This document shows positions 20,142 through 28,385 of a stretch of DNA of 64,000 nt, piece by piece. Location: the NCBI RefSeq assembly GCF_039538065.1, contig NZ_BAABBR010000001.1, positions 782,501 to 846,500 on the forward strand, in the 5' to 3' direction. The notes below the pieces were generated by a model. It ran no database searches, was not told where the DNA came from, and was given only the letters and a program-made list of their open reading frames with translations. Within the stretch, counting starts at the first letter, position 1; the number at the start of each line of letters is the position of its first letter. A program made the position numbers and the translations under genes. The stretch comes from Sphingomonas rosea (GTDB lineage: Bacteria > Pseudomonadota > Alphaproteobacteria > Sphingomonadales > Sphingomonadaceae).

Positions 20142-21073
20142 CGCTTCACGAACGTCGCTACCGCATCGACGATTTCCGGGGCGACCGGAAGGCTCGGATC
20201 GGCATAGGTCGCGATGTTCGCGGCTTGGTCGAGCGGCGCGACCTTGAGCACGTGATTGACGCCCGGGACCAGCACGAGCTTCGCCTTGGGCTGCGCGGCG
20301 GCGAGCGCTTTCGCATCGGTGACCTTGGTCTGGAGGTCGGTCTCGCCCTGCACGATCAGCAACGGCAGTTTCACCGAGGCGGCGAGTTTCGCCGGGTCGT
20401 AGGACAGGAGATCCTTGTAATAGCCCTGCACCTGCGGCGCGAAGACGCGCGGCAGCGGTCCGGGGAGATCGGCCGGAGACACGTCCCGCCCCGCTTCGAG
20501 CGCCGCGATCGCCTTGAGCGCAGGCTCGAGGATCGGCGCATTGGCGGGGTTGGCGCGAAATTGCTCGCGCATCACGTCGCCGAGCTTTCGTCCGGCGCCA
20601 GACATGCTGACTATTCCGCAGACCCCGGCCGGTTTCTGCGCGGCAGCGAGGGCGACGAGGCTGCCTTCGCTATGGCCGAGAACCCAGACGCATTTGGCGC
20701 CGGTCTGCTTGCGGATGGTGCCGACCCAATTGGCCACGTCGCCGGCATAGTCGGCGATCGTCACCTTGTTGCCGTCGGCGACTGCCGTCTTGCTTCCGAA
20801 CATCCCGCGCTTGTCGATCCGGACGGTCGAGATGCCCTTGGCGGCGAGCGCTTCGGCGAGCAGCCGGTAGGGCGCGGCGGTGATGCCGAGCGGGCTGTTG
20901 CCGTCGCGGTCGGTCGGGCCCGATCCGGGAATGATGAGGACGATCGGCTTGCCCTTGCCGGCGTCGATCATCGTCCCCGCCAACGCGCCCTGGGGACCTG
21001 CTGCGGTGACTTCGATCGGCGGCTTCGCTCCGGCCAATGCCGCTGCGAGGATCAGTCCGGTTACCATCGTCAT
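20138..21073 (-). CDS. Alpha/beta hydrolase with signal peptide
   Basis: 311-residue exported hydrolase. A short signal-like N-terminus (MTMVTGLILAAALAGA) is followed by the hydrolase core: oxyanion region PGSGPTDRDGN, nucleophile elbow GHSEGS (Ser in LGHSEGSLVAL), acid near VQGETD and the catalytic His in PGVNHVLK. Substrate unknown. The start at 21073 has GGGGAGAAG just upstream and overlaps the stop of the small membrane-protein gene by 4 nt (ATGA). It is the last gene of a four-gene minus-strand operon headed by an SPFH protein. Confidence 0.88.
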   Translation of the reverse strand: MTMVTGLILAAALAGAKPPIEVTAAGPQGALAGTMIDAGKGKPIVLIIPGSGPTDRDGNSPLGITAAPYRLLAEALAAKGISTVRIDKRGMFGSKTAVADGNKVTIADYAGDVANWVGTIRKQTGAKCVWVLGHSEGSLVALAAAQKPAGVCGIVSMSGAGRKLGDVMREQFRANPANAPILEPALKAIAALEAGRDVSPADLPGPLPRVFAPQVQGYYKDLLSYDPAKLAASVKLPLLIVQGETDLQTKVTDAKALAAAQPKAKLVLVPGVNHVLKVAPLDQAANIATYADPSLPVAPEIVDAVATFVKR

Positions 21074-21315
21074 TGCTCTTCTCCCCAACGCCACCGCCAA
21101 CCACCCCGCGTGGTGCGCCACACGACGCCCACGAAGATGATCGTCAGGGGTATCATGATCAACTTCGTCCGATCGCCATGGCCGCCCCAAAGCGTCACGC
21201 AGACGACGAGGGCGACGACATAGACAGCGGTGATCGCCCAGCCCTGCCAGGCGATCGGCAGACCTGCGCCAATGCCGAACCGGCGCGGCGCGAACCATTC
21301 CGGGCCGTCACTCAT
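21070..21315 (-). CDS. Small two-helix membrane protein in SPFH operon
   Basis: 81-residue protein: short N-terminal MSDGPEWFAPRRFG, two hydrophobic helices (about residues 23-40 and 50-64) and a Trp/Arg-rich C-terminus (RGGWRWRWGEEQ). Not assigned to a named family. The start at 21315 overlaps the ribbon-helix-helix gene by 8 bp, and its stop overlaps the hydrolase start by 4 nt, so its translation is tied to both neighbours. Operon position suggests it works with the SPFH membrane protein; that is inference. Confidence 0.75.
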   Translation of the reverse strand: MSDGPEWFAPRRFGIGAGLPIAWQGWAITAVYVVALVVCVTLWGGHGDRTKLIMIPLTIIFVGVVWRTTRGGWRWRWGEEQ

Positions 21316-21511
21316 CGCCACCCTCCTTGGGCGGACGGCCACGCCGGACCGGCTTGGGGTCCGACAGCCGCACACCCCGCGCCTTCAGCGCTTCGCGCAG
21401 CAGGCATTCGACTTCGGCGTTGGCGGAGCGGAGATTGGCCGTGGCGCAGCGCTCGACCGCGGACCAGAGATCCGGATCGACTCGCAGCGGGAAGGCTTTC
21501 CGCTCCGCCAT
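21308..21511 (-). CDS. Small ribbon-helix-helix (Arc-like) DNA-binding protein
   Basis: 67-residue basic protein. Residues 5-12 (KAFPLRVD) look like the DNA-contacting beta strand of an Arc/MetJ-type ribbon-helix-helix domain, followed by two helices (LWSAVERCATANLRSANAEVECLLREAL) and a basic tail (RRGRPPKEGG). Such proteins bind short palindromes as dimers, and antitoxins often have this fold. It begins 4 nt after the SPFH stop, so it is probably an autoregulator of this operon, and the palindromes at 22441-22491 are possible operators. No toxin-like partner is obvious. Confidence 0.75.
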   Translation of the reverse strand: MAERKAFPLRVDPDLWSAVERCATANLRSANAEVECLLREALKARGVRLSDPKPVRRGRPPKEGGDE

Positions 21512-21515
21512 GCGC

Positions 21516-22436
21516 TTACTGGTAAAGCGTGCCGGTGTTGACGACGGGCTGGGTGTCGCGCTCGCCGCACAGCACCACCATCAGGTTCGAGACCATCGCC
21601 GCGCGCCGCTCGTCGTCGAGCTCGACGACATTCTTCTCGCTGAGCATGGCGAGAGCCATCTCGACCATCCCGACCGCGCCTTCGACGAGAGTCTTGCGAG
21701 CCGCGACCACCGCCTGCGCCTGCTGACGACGCAGCATCGCGCCGGCAATTTCCTGCGCGTAGGCCAGGTGCGTGAAGCCGCATTCGTCGACGCTGATCCC
21801 CGCGACCGCGAGCCGCGCGTTGAGCTCGGCGCGAAGCTCGGCGCCGACCTGGTCGTGATTGCCGCGCAGCGTCACTTCGAGATGCTCGAAATCGTCATAC
21901 GGGTAGCGCGAGCCGATGGTGCGGATCGCCGCCTCCACCTGGACATTCACGAACGCCTTGTAGTCGTCGACGTCGAATAGCGCCTGCGCGGTATCGACCA
22001 CGCGCCAGACGATCTGCGCCGCCATCTCGATCGGATTGCCGCGCAGGTCGTTGACCTTGATCTTGTCGCTGATGAAGTTGTTGGCGCGAACCGACACCTT
22101 GCGCCGCATCTCCCACGGCCACACCCAGCGCAGGCCCGTCACGCGATCGGTCCCCTTGTACGAGCCGAACAGCGTCAGCGCCGCGGCCTGATTGGGCTGC
22201 AGCATGTAGAAGCCGGTCAGGACGAAGACGAGCAGCACCGGCGGCGCGATCACGCTGAAGAGGTCGAAGCCGCTCGGGTCACCGGTCGATCCGGCAAGCC
22301 GAGCGATCGCGCCGACCTGCAGAACGATGAGGGCGAGCAGCAACACCAGCATGATGTAGCCACTGAACGTTTGCGCCGGACGCTCCCGGCTGGAAGTGAG
22401 GTGAACGGTCCCCTGTTCGGACATTGATGCCTCCAT
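21516..22436 (-). CDS. SPFH/stomatin-like membrane protein
   Basis: 306-residue protein with two N-terminal hydrophobic helices (about residues 25-47 and 60-80) followed by an SPFH/band-7 domain ([19 protein letters not shown] start; core to ~residue 235) and a helical C-terminus with an Ala-rich stretch. SPFH proteins form membrane rings or microdomains that organise other proteins. First gene of the operon; the start at 22436 has GGAGG about 6 nt upstream, though a second Met (residue 5) is also possible. Downstream are an RHH protein, a small membrane protein and a hydrolase. No NfeD-type partner is present. Confidence 0.9.
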   Translation of the reverse strand: MEASMSEQGTVHLTSSRERPAQTFSGYIMLVLLLALIVLQVGAIARLAGSTGDPSGFDLFSVIAPPVLLVFVLTGFYMLQPNQAAALTLFGSYKGTDRVTGLRWVWPWEMRRKVSVRANNFISDKIKVNDLRGNPIEMAAQIVWRVVDTAQALFDVDDYKAFVNVQVEAAIRTIGSRYPYDDFEHLEVTLRGNHDQVGAELRAELNARLAVAGISVDECGFTHLAYAQEIAGAMLRRQQAQAVVAARKTLVEGAVGMVEMALAMLSEKNVVELDDERRAAMVSNLMVVLCGERDTQPVVNTGTLYQ

Positions 22437-22440
22437 AAAC

Positions 22441-22491
22441 TGATATCATTTATATATAGCCTTCGTGCGTTGCGCAAGTGGGGCGCTTGCG
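22441..22491 (-). promoter_or_regulatory. Promoter of the SPFH operon with two inverted repeats
   Basis: On the minus strand TTGCGC (22477-22472), a 17-nt spacer and TATAAA (22454-22449) make a plausible sigma70 promoter. The perfect palindrome TGATATCA (22441-22448) lies at the expected transcription start, and CGCAAG-N7-CTTGCG (22473-22491) covers the -35 box. Either could bind the ribbon-helix-helix protein encoded in the operon. Confidence 0.55.
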
Positions 22492-22506
22492 GCAAGGGAC
22501 GCCGCG

Positions 22507-23412
22507 ATGACGAATTGGTCCCTGGTGATCCACGGCGGCTGCGGCGCGCTCCAACTGACCCTCGAGGAGGAGGAGGCTGGCCGTGCCGGCCTCGGTGCCG
22601 CGCTCGATGCGGGAACAAGGGTGCTTGCGGCGGGCGGCGCGGCCATCGAAGCAGTCGAAGCGGCGGTCCGGATGCTCGAGGACGATCCCGCCTTCAACGC
22701 CGGCCGCGGCAGCGTGCTCAATGCCGACGGCAAGATCGAGCTCGACGCGGCGATCATGGACGGACGCGAGCGCTGCGCCGGCGCGGTCGCCGCGCTGACC
22801 ACCATCCGCCATCCCGTATCGGCCGCGCGCGCGGTGATGGACGAGAGCCCGCACGTCTTCCTCGCGCAGGACGGCGCCGAGGAATTCGCCCGGCTCCACG
22901 ACCTCGAAACCGTCGATCCCTCGTGGTTCGAGATCCCCGCCCGCCGCGAGGCGCTCGAGAAAGTGCAGGCGAGCGGCGCGGGCTTCGACCTCGACGTCAA
23001 ATACGGGACCGTCGGCGCGGTGGCGGTCGATTCGGACGGCCATGTCGCCGCGGCCACCTCGACCGGCGGGCTGACCGCCAAGAAGTGGGGCCGGATCGGC
23101 GATTCGCCGCTGATCGGCTGCGGCACCTATGCCGATGACCGCTCCTGCGCGGTGAGTTGCACGGGCGCGGGCGAACTCTTCATCCGCGCCGCCGCCGCGC
23201 ACGAGGTCGGCGCGCGCATGCGGCTGGGCGGCGAATCGCTGCAGCAAGCGGTCGACGCGGTCCTCGCCGACGTGATGGCCTTGGGCGGAAAGGGTGGCCT
23301 CATCGCCGTCGCGCCCGACGGCGGCATGGCCTGGGGCTATACGACGCGCGGCATGTACCGCGCGCGCGCCACCGCCGATGGGCATCGGAGCATTGCCGTT
23401 CATGACGCTTGA
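22507..23412 (+). CDS. Isoaspartyl peptidase/L-asparaginase (plant type)
   Basis: 301-residue Ntn-hydrolase precursor that cleaves itself into two subunits and then hydrolyses isoaspartyl dipeptides or asparagine. Seen are the family start VIHGGCGAL, the NAGRGSVLN segment, and the autoproteolysis site before the nucleophilic Thr in KYGTVGAVAVD, followed by AAATSTGG. It starts at 22507, closely divergent from the SPFH operon. The downstream GNAT gene overlaps its 3' end by 11 bp, so both are likely co-expressed. Confidence 0.95.
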   Translation: MTNWSLVIHGGCGALQLTLEEEEAGRAGLGAALDAGTRVLAAGGAAIEAVEAAVRMLEDDPAFNAGRGSVLNADGKIELDAAIMDGRERCAGAVAALTTIRHPVSAARAVMDESPHVFLAQDGAEEFARLHDLETVDPSWFEIPARREALEKVQASGAGFDLDVKYGTVGAVAVDSDGHVAAATSTGGLTAKKWGRIGDSPLIGCGTYADDRSCAVSCTGAGELFIRAAAAHEVGARMRLGGESLQQAVDAVLADVMALGGKGGLIAVAPDGGMAWGYTTRGMYRARATADGHRSIAVHDA

Positions 23413-23923
23413 GGAAGCGCGCCCCGCCGACGCCCCCGCGCTGCATCGCCTGGTCGAGCGTGCCTATCGCGGCGACACCGCGCGCGCCGGCTGGAGCCAT
23501 GAGGCCGACCTCCTGACCGGTCCGCGCACCAGCGAGGACGAAATCGCAGGCTTCATCGCCGATCCGACCCGCCATCTCCTCGTCGCGCGCAACGGCGAGG
23601 GCGGCATCTGCGCCTGCGTCCTGCTCCACGACAAGGGCGACGGCCTCTTCTACCTCGGGATGCTGACGGTCGAACCGGCAATCCAGGGTGGCGGCATGGG
23701 CAAGGGACTGCTCGCGGCGGCCGAAACGCACGCGCGCGATGCCCTTGGCGCGACTCGGATGGAGATGCAGGTCTTCAGTCGCCGGCGCGAATTGCTCGCC
23801 TTCTACGATCGCCGCGGCTACCGGCCGACGGGCGAGCGGCGGCCCTTTCCTTATGCCGAGTGGCCGCAGTCGGGCGCCTTGTTCGACGACCTCGAATTCT
23901 TGGTCCTCGAAAAGCCGCTCTAG
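23402..23923 (+). CDS. GNAT family N-acetyltransferase
   Basis: 173-residue acetyltransferase with a GNAT fold. The acetyl-CoA pyrophosphate loop is QGGGMGKGLL (motif A) preceded by the LGMLTVEP strand; the C-terminal strand contains FYDRRGYRPTGERRPFPY. Substrate unknown. It overlaps the asparaginase gene by 11 bp, and its stop overlaps that of the convergent DNA ligase in a shared CTAG at 23920-23923. Confidence 0.9.
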   Translation: MTLEEARPADAPALHRLVERAYRGDTARAGWSHEADLLTGPRTSEDEIAGFIADPTRHLLVARNGEGGICACVLLHDKGDGLFYLGMLTVEPAIQGGGMGKGLLAAAETHARDALGATRMEMQVFSRRRELLAFYDRRGYRPTGERRPFPYAEWPQSGALFDDLEFLVLEKPL

Positions 23924-25509
23924 GTCACCATCCCGACGAGGGTCGCGAGCTTGTCGGCTTCGTGCGCCGGCTTGTCCTTGCGGATTCGCGCGATGCGGGG
24001 AAAGCGCATCGCGACGCCCGAGCGGTGGCGCTTGCTGAGGTGGATCGAATCGAAGGCGACCTCGAAGACGAGCGTCTTCTCGACCTCGCGCACCGGTCCG
24101 AAGCGGTTGACCGTGTGGCGCCGGACAAAGCGGTCGAGCCATTTCAGCTCTTCGTCGGTGAAACCCATATAGGCCTTGCCGACGGGCAGCAGTTCGCCGT
24201 CATCGGCCCAGCAACCGAAGGTGAAGTCCGAATAGAAGCTCGAGCGCTTGCCGCTTCCGCGCTGGGCATACATGACCACGCAATCGGCGGTCAGCGGATC
24301 GCGCTTCCACTTGTACCAGAGGCCGACGCGCCGCCCCGAGACGTATGGCGCGTCGCGGCGCTTGAGCATCATCCCCTCGATCGCAGCGTCGCGGGCACCG
24401 GCGCGGATCTCGGCGAGCTGCGCAAAGTCCTCGGCCTCGATCAGTTGCGACAGGTCGAAGCGCTCGGGGTCGAGCCGGTTCATGAAGCCTTCGAGGCGCC
24501 CGCGCCGCTCGGACCAGGGAAGGGTGCGCAGGTCTTCCTCGCCGTCGAACAGCAGGTCGTAGAGCCGAACGAAGGCAGGGAATTCCTCGCGCGTCTTGGC
24601 GCTGACAACCTTTCGGCCGAGCCGCTGCTGGAGGGCATTGAAGCTCGCGGCCGAACCGCCATGCTCGTCGAGTCCCTGGCCAGCGCCGCGTACCAAGAGT
24701 TCGCCGTCAAGCACGCCGGGAACGGAAAAGGATTCGGCGACCTCGGGAAAGCTGCGGGTCACGTCGTCGCCGGTGCGGCTGTAGAGCCGCGTTTCGCCGC
24801 CGGCATGGACGATCTGCAGCCGGATTCCGTCCCACTTCCACTCGGCCGCATAAGCGTCGAGGTCGAGCTCGGCATCCTCGAGCGGGTGCGCGAGCATGAA
24901 GGGCCGGAAGACGGGGATGTCCTTCGCCAGCGGCTGCGCGCCGCGCCCCTCACCCCAGGCGAACAATTCGAGATAAGGCGGCTTGAGCCCGTGCCACACC
25001 TCTTCCACCGCCTCGACATCGAGTTCGAAGGCATCGGCGAAGGCTTGCTTCGAATTGCGTGCGCTGATCCCGACGCGAAGCTCGCCCGTCGCGAGCTTGA
25101 GGAGCGCAAATCGTCCCGAGGCGTCGAGATGGTCGAGCATCGCGGTCAGCACGGCCGGCGCGTCCGAGCGGCTCGCGGCACGAAGTCGCTCGACCGCCTC
25201 GGTGATGGTGATCGTCCCGTCGTCGAGTTCACCTTCGGGCGACGGCCAGAGCAGCGAGACCGTCTCGGCAAGGTCGCCGACATAATTGTGGCTCATCCGG
25301 AGGAGAAGCGGGTCGACCCGTTCCGATGCGAGCGCGCGAATCACCGCGCCCTTGATGTGCGGAATGTCGAGCGTGCCGGTCAGCGCCGCCAACGCATAGC
25401 CGCGATCGGGATCGGGCGTGCGCCGGAGATAATCGCCAATGAGCTTGAGCTTCGCCAGCCGCGAACGCGTGTAGACGAGGGCGTCGAGCAACTGCGAGAA
25501 GGCGCGCAT
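23920..25509 (-). CDS. ATP-dependent DNA ligase
   Basis: 529-residue ligase resembling the 'cisplatin damage response' class of ATP-dependent ligases. It has an N-terminal helical DNA-binding domain (~1-200), an adenylation domain with the AMP-accepting Lys225 in EWKWDGIR, and an OB-fold domain to the end (motifs ending KRHRSGVAMRFPRIARIR). It would seal nicks during repair, in addition to the NAD-dependent replicative ligase expected elsewhere. The exonuclease, helicase and phosphodiesterase genes that often accompany this ligase are not next to it here. Confidence 0.93.
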   Translation of the reverse strand: MRAFSQLLDALVYTRSRLAKLKLIGDYLRRTPDPDRGYALAALTGTLDIPHIKGAVIRALASERVDPLLLRMSHNYVGDLAETVSLLWPSPEGELDDGTITITEAVERLRAASRSDAPAVLTAMLDHLDASGRFALLKLATGELRVGISARNSKQAFADAFELDVEAVEEVWHGLKPPYLELFAWGEGRGAQPLAKDIPVFRPFMLAHPLEDAELDLDAYAAEWKWDGIRLQIVHAGGETRLYSRTGDDVTRSFPEVAESFSVPGVLDGELLVRGAGQGLDEHGGSAASFNALQQRLGRKVVSAKTREEFPAFVRLYDLLFDGEEDLRTLPWSERRGRLEGFMNRLDPERFDLSQLIEAEDFAQLAEIRAGARDAAIEGMMLKRRDAPYVSGRRVGLWYKWKRDPLTADCVVMYAQRGSGKRSSFYSDFTFGCWADDGELLPVGKAYMGFTDEELKWLDRFVRRHTVNRFGPVREVEKTLVFEVAFDSIHLSKRHRSGVAMRFPRIARIRKDKPAHEADKLATLVGMVT

Positions 25510-25565
25510 GGCGCCCTAATGCGCGAAGGGCGAGCGCGGGTCCGAAACGACTTTGTGTCTGGCCT

Positions 25566-25871
25566 TTAGTTGAGGCGCATCGCGATGGCGGCGAGCACCG
25601 CCTGCCGCTCGGCGGCCGACTGCGCCCCCAGCGCGTCGCCCGCGCGGTCGAGGCAGGCGGCGGTGGCGACCCGGCACCCGGGCAGGAGGGCGAGTTGCGA
25701 TGACAGGTGCGCCAGCCCCTCGATCGCATGGAGCCCGGCGCGGTCGGCCTCGCCGCGGATCGCGTCCATTCTGGCATGGATGTCGAGCGGGCTCAGCGCG
25801 TCGGCACGGGTGCGGATGTCGTGCAGCCGGCGCTGCAGGTCGTGGCGGAGGTCGTCGAGCGATTCGCGCAT
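25566..25871 (-). CDS. Hypothetical helical protein
   Basis: 101-residue protein, largely alpha-helical in appearance: an N-terminal charged helix (MRESLDDLRHDLQRRLHDI) that could form a coiled coil, then Ala/Leu-rich helices with two Cys (residues ~66 and 73). No family was recognised. It lies 57 nt upstream of the DNA-ligase start on the same strand and may share its transcript. Confidence 0.6.
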   Translation of the reverse strand: MRESLDDLRHDLQRRLHDIRTRADALSPLDIHARMDAIRGEADRAGLHAIEGLAHLSSQLALLPGCRVATAACLDRAGDALGAQSAAERQAVLAAIAMRLN

Positions 25872-26053
25872 GCTTCACCTCTTGTCGGTCGCCCGAGAGT
25901 GCGCCCGTCTGGTAAACAGTGGCCTAATCGGCCATTCTTACCGGAGCTTGTCGCGCGCATGACCTTGACAAGACGGCGCGCCGCCTTCATTGGGGCCGCC
26001 GATACGGGCGGCATCTGGCCGCTCTTTTCTTTTCTAGCTTTGGGTGCACCACG

Positions 26054-26221
26054 ATGGCCAAGCCGGCAACCGTCAAGATCAAGCTCGTCAGCACGGCCGA
26101 TACCGGCTTCTTCTACGTGACCAAGAAGAACCCGCGCAACACGACCGAGAAGATGAACTTCCGCAAGTACGACCCGGTCGTGCGCAAGCACGTCGAGTTC
26201 AAGGAAGCCAAGATCAAGTAA
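26054..26221 (+). CDS. rpmG: 50S ribosomal protein L33
   Basis: 55-residue L33, a small protein of the large ribosomal subunit. The sequence runs [20 protein letters not shown], has the conserved [13 protein letters not shown] core and ends EAKIK. It lacks the Cys pairs of zinc-binding L33, so it is the C-minus, zinc-independent type. It is monocistronic, followed 25 nt later by a clear terminator. A TTGACA at 25965-25970 is a candidate -35 upstream, but no good -10 accompanies it. Confidence 0.97.
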   Translation: MAKPATVKIKLVSTADTGFFYVTKKNPRNTTEKMNFRKYDPVVRKHVEFKEAKIK

Positions 26222-26246
26222 TCTCGGCTCCTTGCTGAACGGACGA

Positions 26247-26267
26247 GGGCGCTTCGGCGCCCTTTTT
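26247..26267 (+). terminator. Rho-independent terminator of rpmG
   Basis: Perfect 6-bp GC stem (GGGCGC/GCGCCC) with a TTCG tetraloop followed by five T. It lies 25 nt after the rpmG stop and 21 nt before the convergent divK stop. Confidence 0.92.
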
Positions 26268-26287
26268 CGTGTCCGGCGCCGGCCGCG

Positions 26288-26668
26288 TCAGGCGACCGTG
26301 GCTTCGTTGGGCAGAAGCGCGCTCACCTCGGCGACGAAGCGCGCCACCGAGATCGGCTTCGAAACATAGGCCTGGGCGCCCGCCGAGCGAATGCGCTCGT
26401 CATCGCCCTGGCCGGCATAGGCGGTCACCGCCATGATCGGCACGTGCGCCAGCGATTCCACCGCCCGCATCGAACGGATGAGGTCGAGCCCGCTGACGTA
26501 GGGCAATTGGATGTCGGTGATGACGAGATCCGGGCGGAATTCGAGCGCGGTATCGAGGGCGACACGACTGTCCGTCACCGGCTTGGCTTCGTGTCCGTGC
26601 GCCGAGAGCAGGTCGCAGAACAGCTTGATGTTGAGGGCATTGTCCTCGACAACCATGATCCGGGCCAT
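26288..26668 (-). CDS. divK: Single-domain response regulator DivK
   Basis: 126-residue receiver domain with no output domain. Phospho-acceptor Asp52 (VITDIQLP), the acidic pocket (VVEDN), Thr in AVTAYAG and the Lys in SKPIS are all present. The sequence tracks Caulobacter DivK closely (VVEDNALNIKLF... YVSKPISVARF). DivK controls polarity and cell-cycle progression through DivJ, PleC, DivL and CtrA. The divergent neighbour DUF3572 is its usual companion in alphaproteobacteria. Minus-strand TATAAT about 25 nt upstream is a likely -10. Confidence 0.92.
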   Translation of the reverse strand: MARIMVVEDNALNIKLFCDLLSAHGHEAKPVTDSRVALDTALEFRPDLVITDIQLPYVSGLDLIRSMRAVESLAHVPIMAVTAYAGQGDDERIRSAGAQAYVSKPISVARFVAEVSALLPNEATVA

Positions 26669-26703
26669 GGACTAGCTGCTCCTCACACATAGATTATAGG
26701 CTA

Positions 26704-26976
26704 ATGTCGGCGAAACCGTACAACAAAAGCGACTCCGTTACGGTTGCGCTGCAGGCCCTCGCTGTTTCACTGGGAGACGAGGCGCGCGCCGACCGCCTGC
26801 TGGCGCTGACCGGACTTACCCCCGACGACCTGCGCGTCCGGGCGGGCGAACCGGAAGTGCTGGTCGCGGTGCTGCGCTTTCTCGAAGATCATGAGCCCGA
26901 TCTCCTTGCGGTCGCCGAAGCCCTCGGCAAGAGCCCGCAGGAACTGGTGGCCGCCCGGAGCGCTCTCGAATCATGA
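26704..26976 (+). CDS. DUF3572 protein
   Basis: 90-residue helical protein of family DUF3572, function unknown. The core ALQALAVSLGDEARADRLLALTGLTPDDLR and the acidic helix around LRFLEDHEPDLLAVAEALG match the family. It is divergent from divK across 35 bp, the usual arrangement, and overlaps the following HAD gene by 4 nt (ATGA). Confidence 0.88.
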   Translation: MSAKPYNKSDSVTVALQALAVSLGDEARADRLLALTGLTPDDLRVRAGEPEVLVAVLRFLEDHEPDLLAVAEALGKSPQELVAARSALES

Positions 26977-27602
26977 ACATCACCGCCGCGGGCCAGCGTC
27001 CGCTCCTCGTCACCGACTGCGACGAGGTCCTCCTCCACATGGTCCGGCACTTCTCCGACTGGCTCGACGAAGAGCATGCGATCCTCTTCCGGCCCGAGGA
27101 AGGCGACATGGCAGGCGGACTCAAGGACAAGGTCACCGGCGAGCGGGTCGAGAGCGAGCGCGTCTGGCAATTGCTGTGGGGCTTCTTCGAAAGCGAAATG
27201 CATCGCCAGACGATCGTTCCTGGTGCGATCGAGGCGCTTGGCACGATCGGGGAGAAGGCCGACATCGTCGTCCTCACCAACCTCGGCGAGGACGCGCGCG
27301 AAGGCCGCATCGCCCAGCTCGCCCGATTCGGGATCAACCACGAGGTGGTATGCAACCGCGGCGGCAAGGGCGAACCGCTTCGCGCGATCGTCGAGCGCCA
27401 TCGCGCTCCGCGCCACCTGTTCGTCGACGACCTCGCCGTCCACCACACCTCGGTCGCCAAGCATTCTCCCGCGACCCACCGCCTTCACATGGTCGCCGAG
27501 CCGAGCCTCGCGGCGGTGACCGCGCCGGCCGAGCACGCCCATGCCCGGATCGACGACTGGGCGACCGCGACCCCGTGGATCCTCGAGCGACTGGAAGGAT
27601 AA
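26973..27602 (+). CDS. HAD family hydrolase
   Basis: 209-residue HAD-superfamily protein. Motif I is DCDEVLL (Asp15 nucleophile, Asp17 acid-base), motif II the Thr of VVLTNLG, and motif III/IV the Lys in RGGKGEPL and the acidic FVDDLAVH. Cytoplasmic phosphatase of unknown substrate. The start overlaps DUF3572 (ATGA) and an SDR gene follows after 7 nt, so the three form a plus-strand operon. Confidence 0.9.
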   Translation: MNITAAGQRPLLVTDCDEVLLHMVRHFSDWLDEEHAILFRPEEGDMAGGLKDKVTGERVESERVWQLLWGFFESEMHRQTIVPGAIEALGTIGEKADIVVLTNLGEDAREGRIAQLARFGINHEVVCNRGGKGEPLRAIVERHRAPRHLFVDDLAVHHTSVAKHSPATHRLHMVAEPSLAAVTAPAEHAHARIDDWATATPWILERLEG

Positions 27603-27609
27603 GCCGCCC

Positions 27610-28353
27610 ATGAAGACCGTTCTCATCACCGGCGCGACCGCCGGGATCGGCGCCGCCTCGGCCCGCGCCTTCGCGCACGCCGGCTGGCGCGTGATCGGCA
27701 CCGGCCGCCGCGCCGACCGACTTCGCGATCTCCAGGAAGAGCTTGGCGCCTACTTCCTCCCGCTCTCGGTCGACATGCAGGACCGCGCGGGGCTCGAAAG
27801 CCTGGCGAAGCTCGAGGGCGAGTGGAGCGGTGTCGACTGCCTTATCAACAACGCCGGCCTCGCCCCGCCGATGGCGGACCTGCAGGACAGCGAGTGGGAC
27901 AAGCTCCAGACGGTGATCGACACCAACGTGACGGGCCTCGTCGCGCTGACCCGTGCCCTGCTGCCCAAGCTGATCGCGTCGCAGGGTTCGATCATCAACC
28001 TGTCGTCGGTCGCCGCGACCTATCCCTACAAGGGCGGCGCGGTCTATGGCGCGACCAAGGCCTTCGTCCGCCAGTTCAGTCTGATGCTTCGGAACGACCT
28101 TGCCGGCACCGGCGTGCGCGTGACCTCGATCGAGCCGGGGATGGCCGAGACCGAGTTCACGCTCGTGCGCAACGGCGGCGACCAGGCCGCGTCGGATGCG
28201 CTCTATGACGGCATCGACCCGATGACCCCCGAGGACCTGGCCGAAACCATCCTGTGGGTCGCGAGCCGGCCGCCGCATCTCAACATCAACGCGCTCGAAC
28301 TGATGCCGACGCGGCAGAACTGGGCCGGCTTCGCCACCAACCGCAAGGCTTGA
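27610..28353 (+). CDS. SDR family oxidoreductase (YdfG-like)
   Basis: 247-residue short-chain dehydrogenase. Cofactor site TGATAGIG, NNAG motif (INNAGLAP), catalytic Ser in NLSSVAAT and the YxxxK pair in YGATK are all seen. The Arg in TGRR after beta-2 suggests NADP preference. The overall pattern, including the C-terminal LMPTRQ ending, resembles YdfG, which reduces 3-hydroxy acids such as L-allo-threonine and serine; substrate here is inferred. It sits 7 nt after the HAD gene. Confidence 0.9.
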   Translation: MKTVLITGATAGIGAASARAFAHAGWRVIGTGRRADRLRDLQEELGAYFLPLSVDMQDRAGLESLAKLEGEWSGVDCLINNAGLAPPMADLQDSEWDKLQTVIDTNVTGLVALTRALLPKLIASQGSIINLSSVAATYPYKGGAVYGATKAFVRQFSLMLRNDLAGTGVRVTSIEPGMAETEFTLVRNGGDQAASDALYDGIDPMTPEDLAETILWVASRPPHLNINALELMPTRQNWAGFATNRKA

Positions 28354-28385
28354 CCGGGCGGGGCGAAGCGGCCACCGCCGCGCCC

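Noticed and set aside
21308..21511. Toxin-antitoxin module based on the RHH protein
   Set aside because: The neighbours are an SPFH protein and a small membrane protein, not a recognisable toxin. Autoregulator is the simpler reading.
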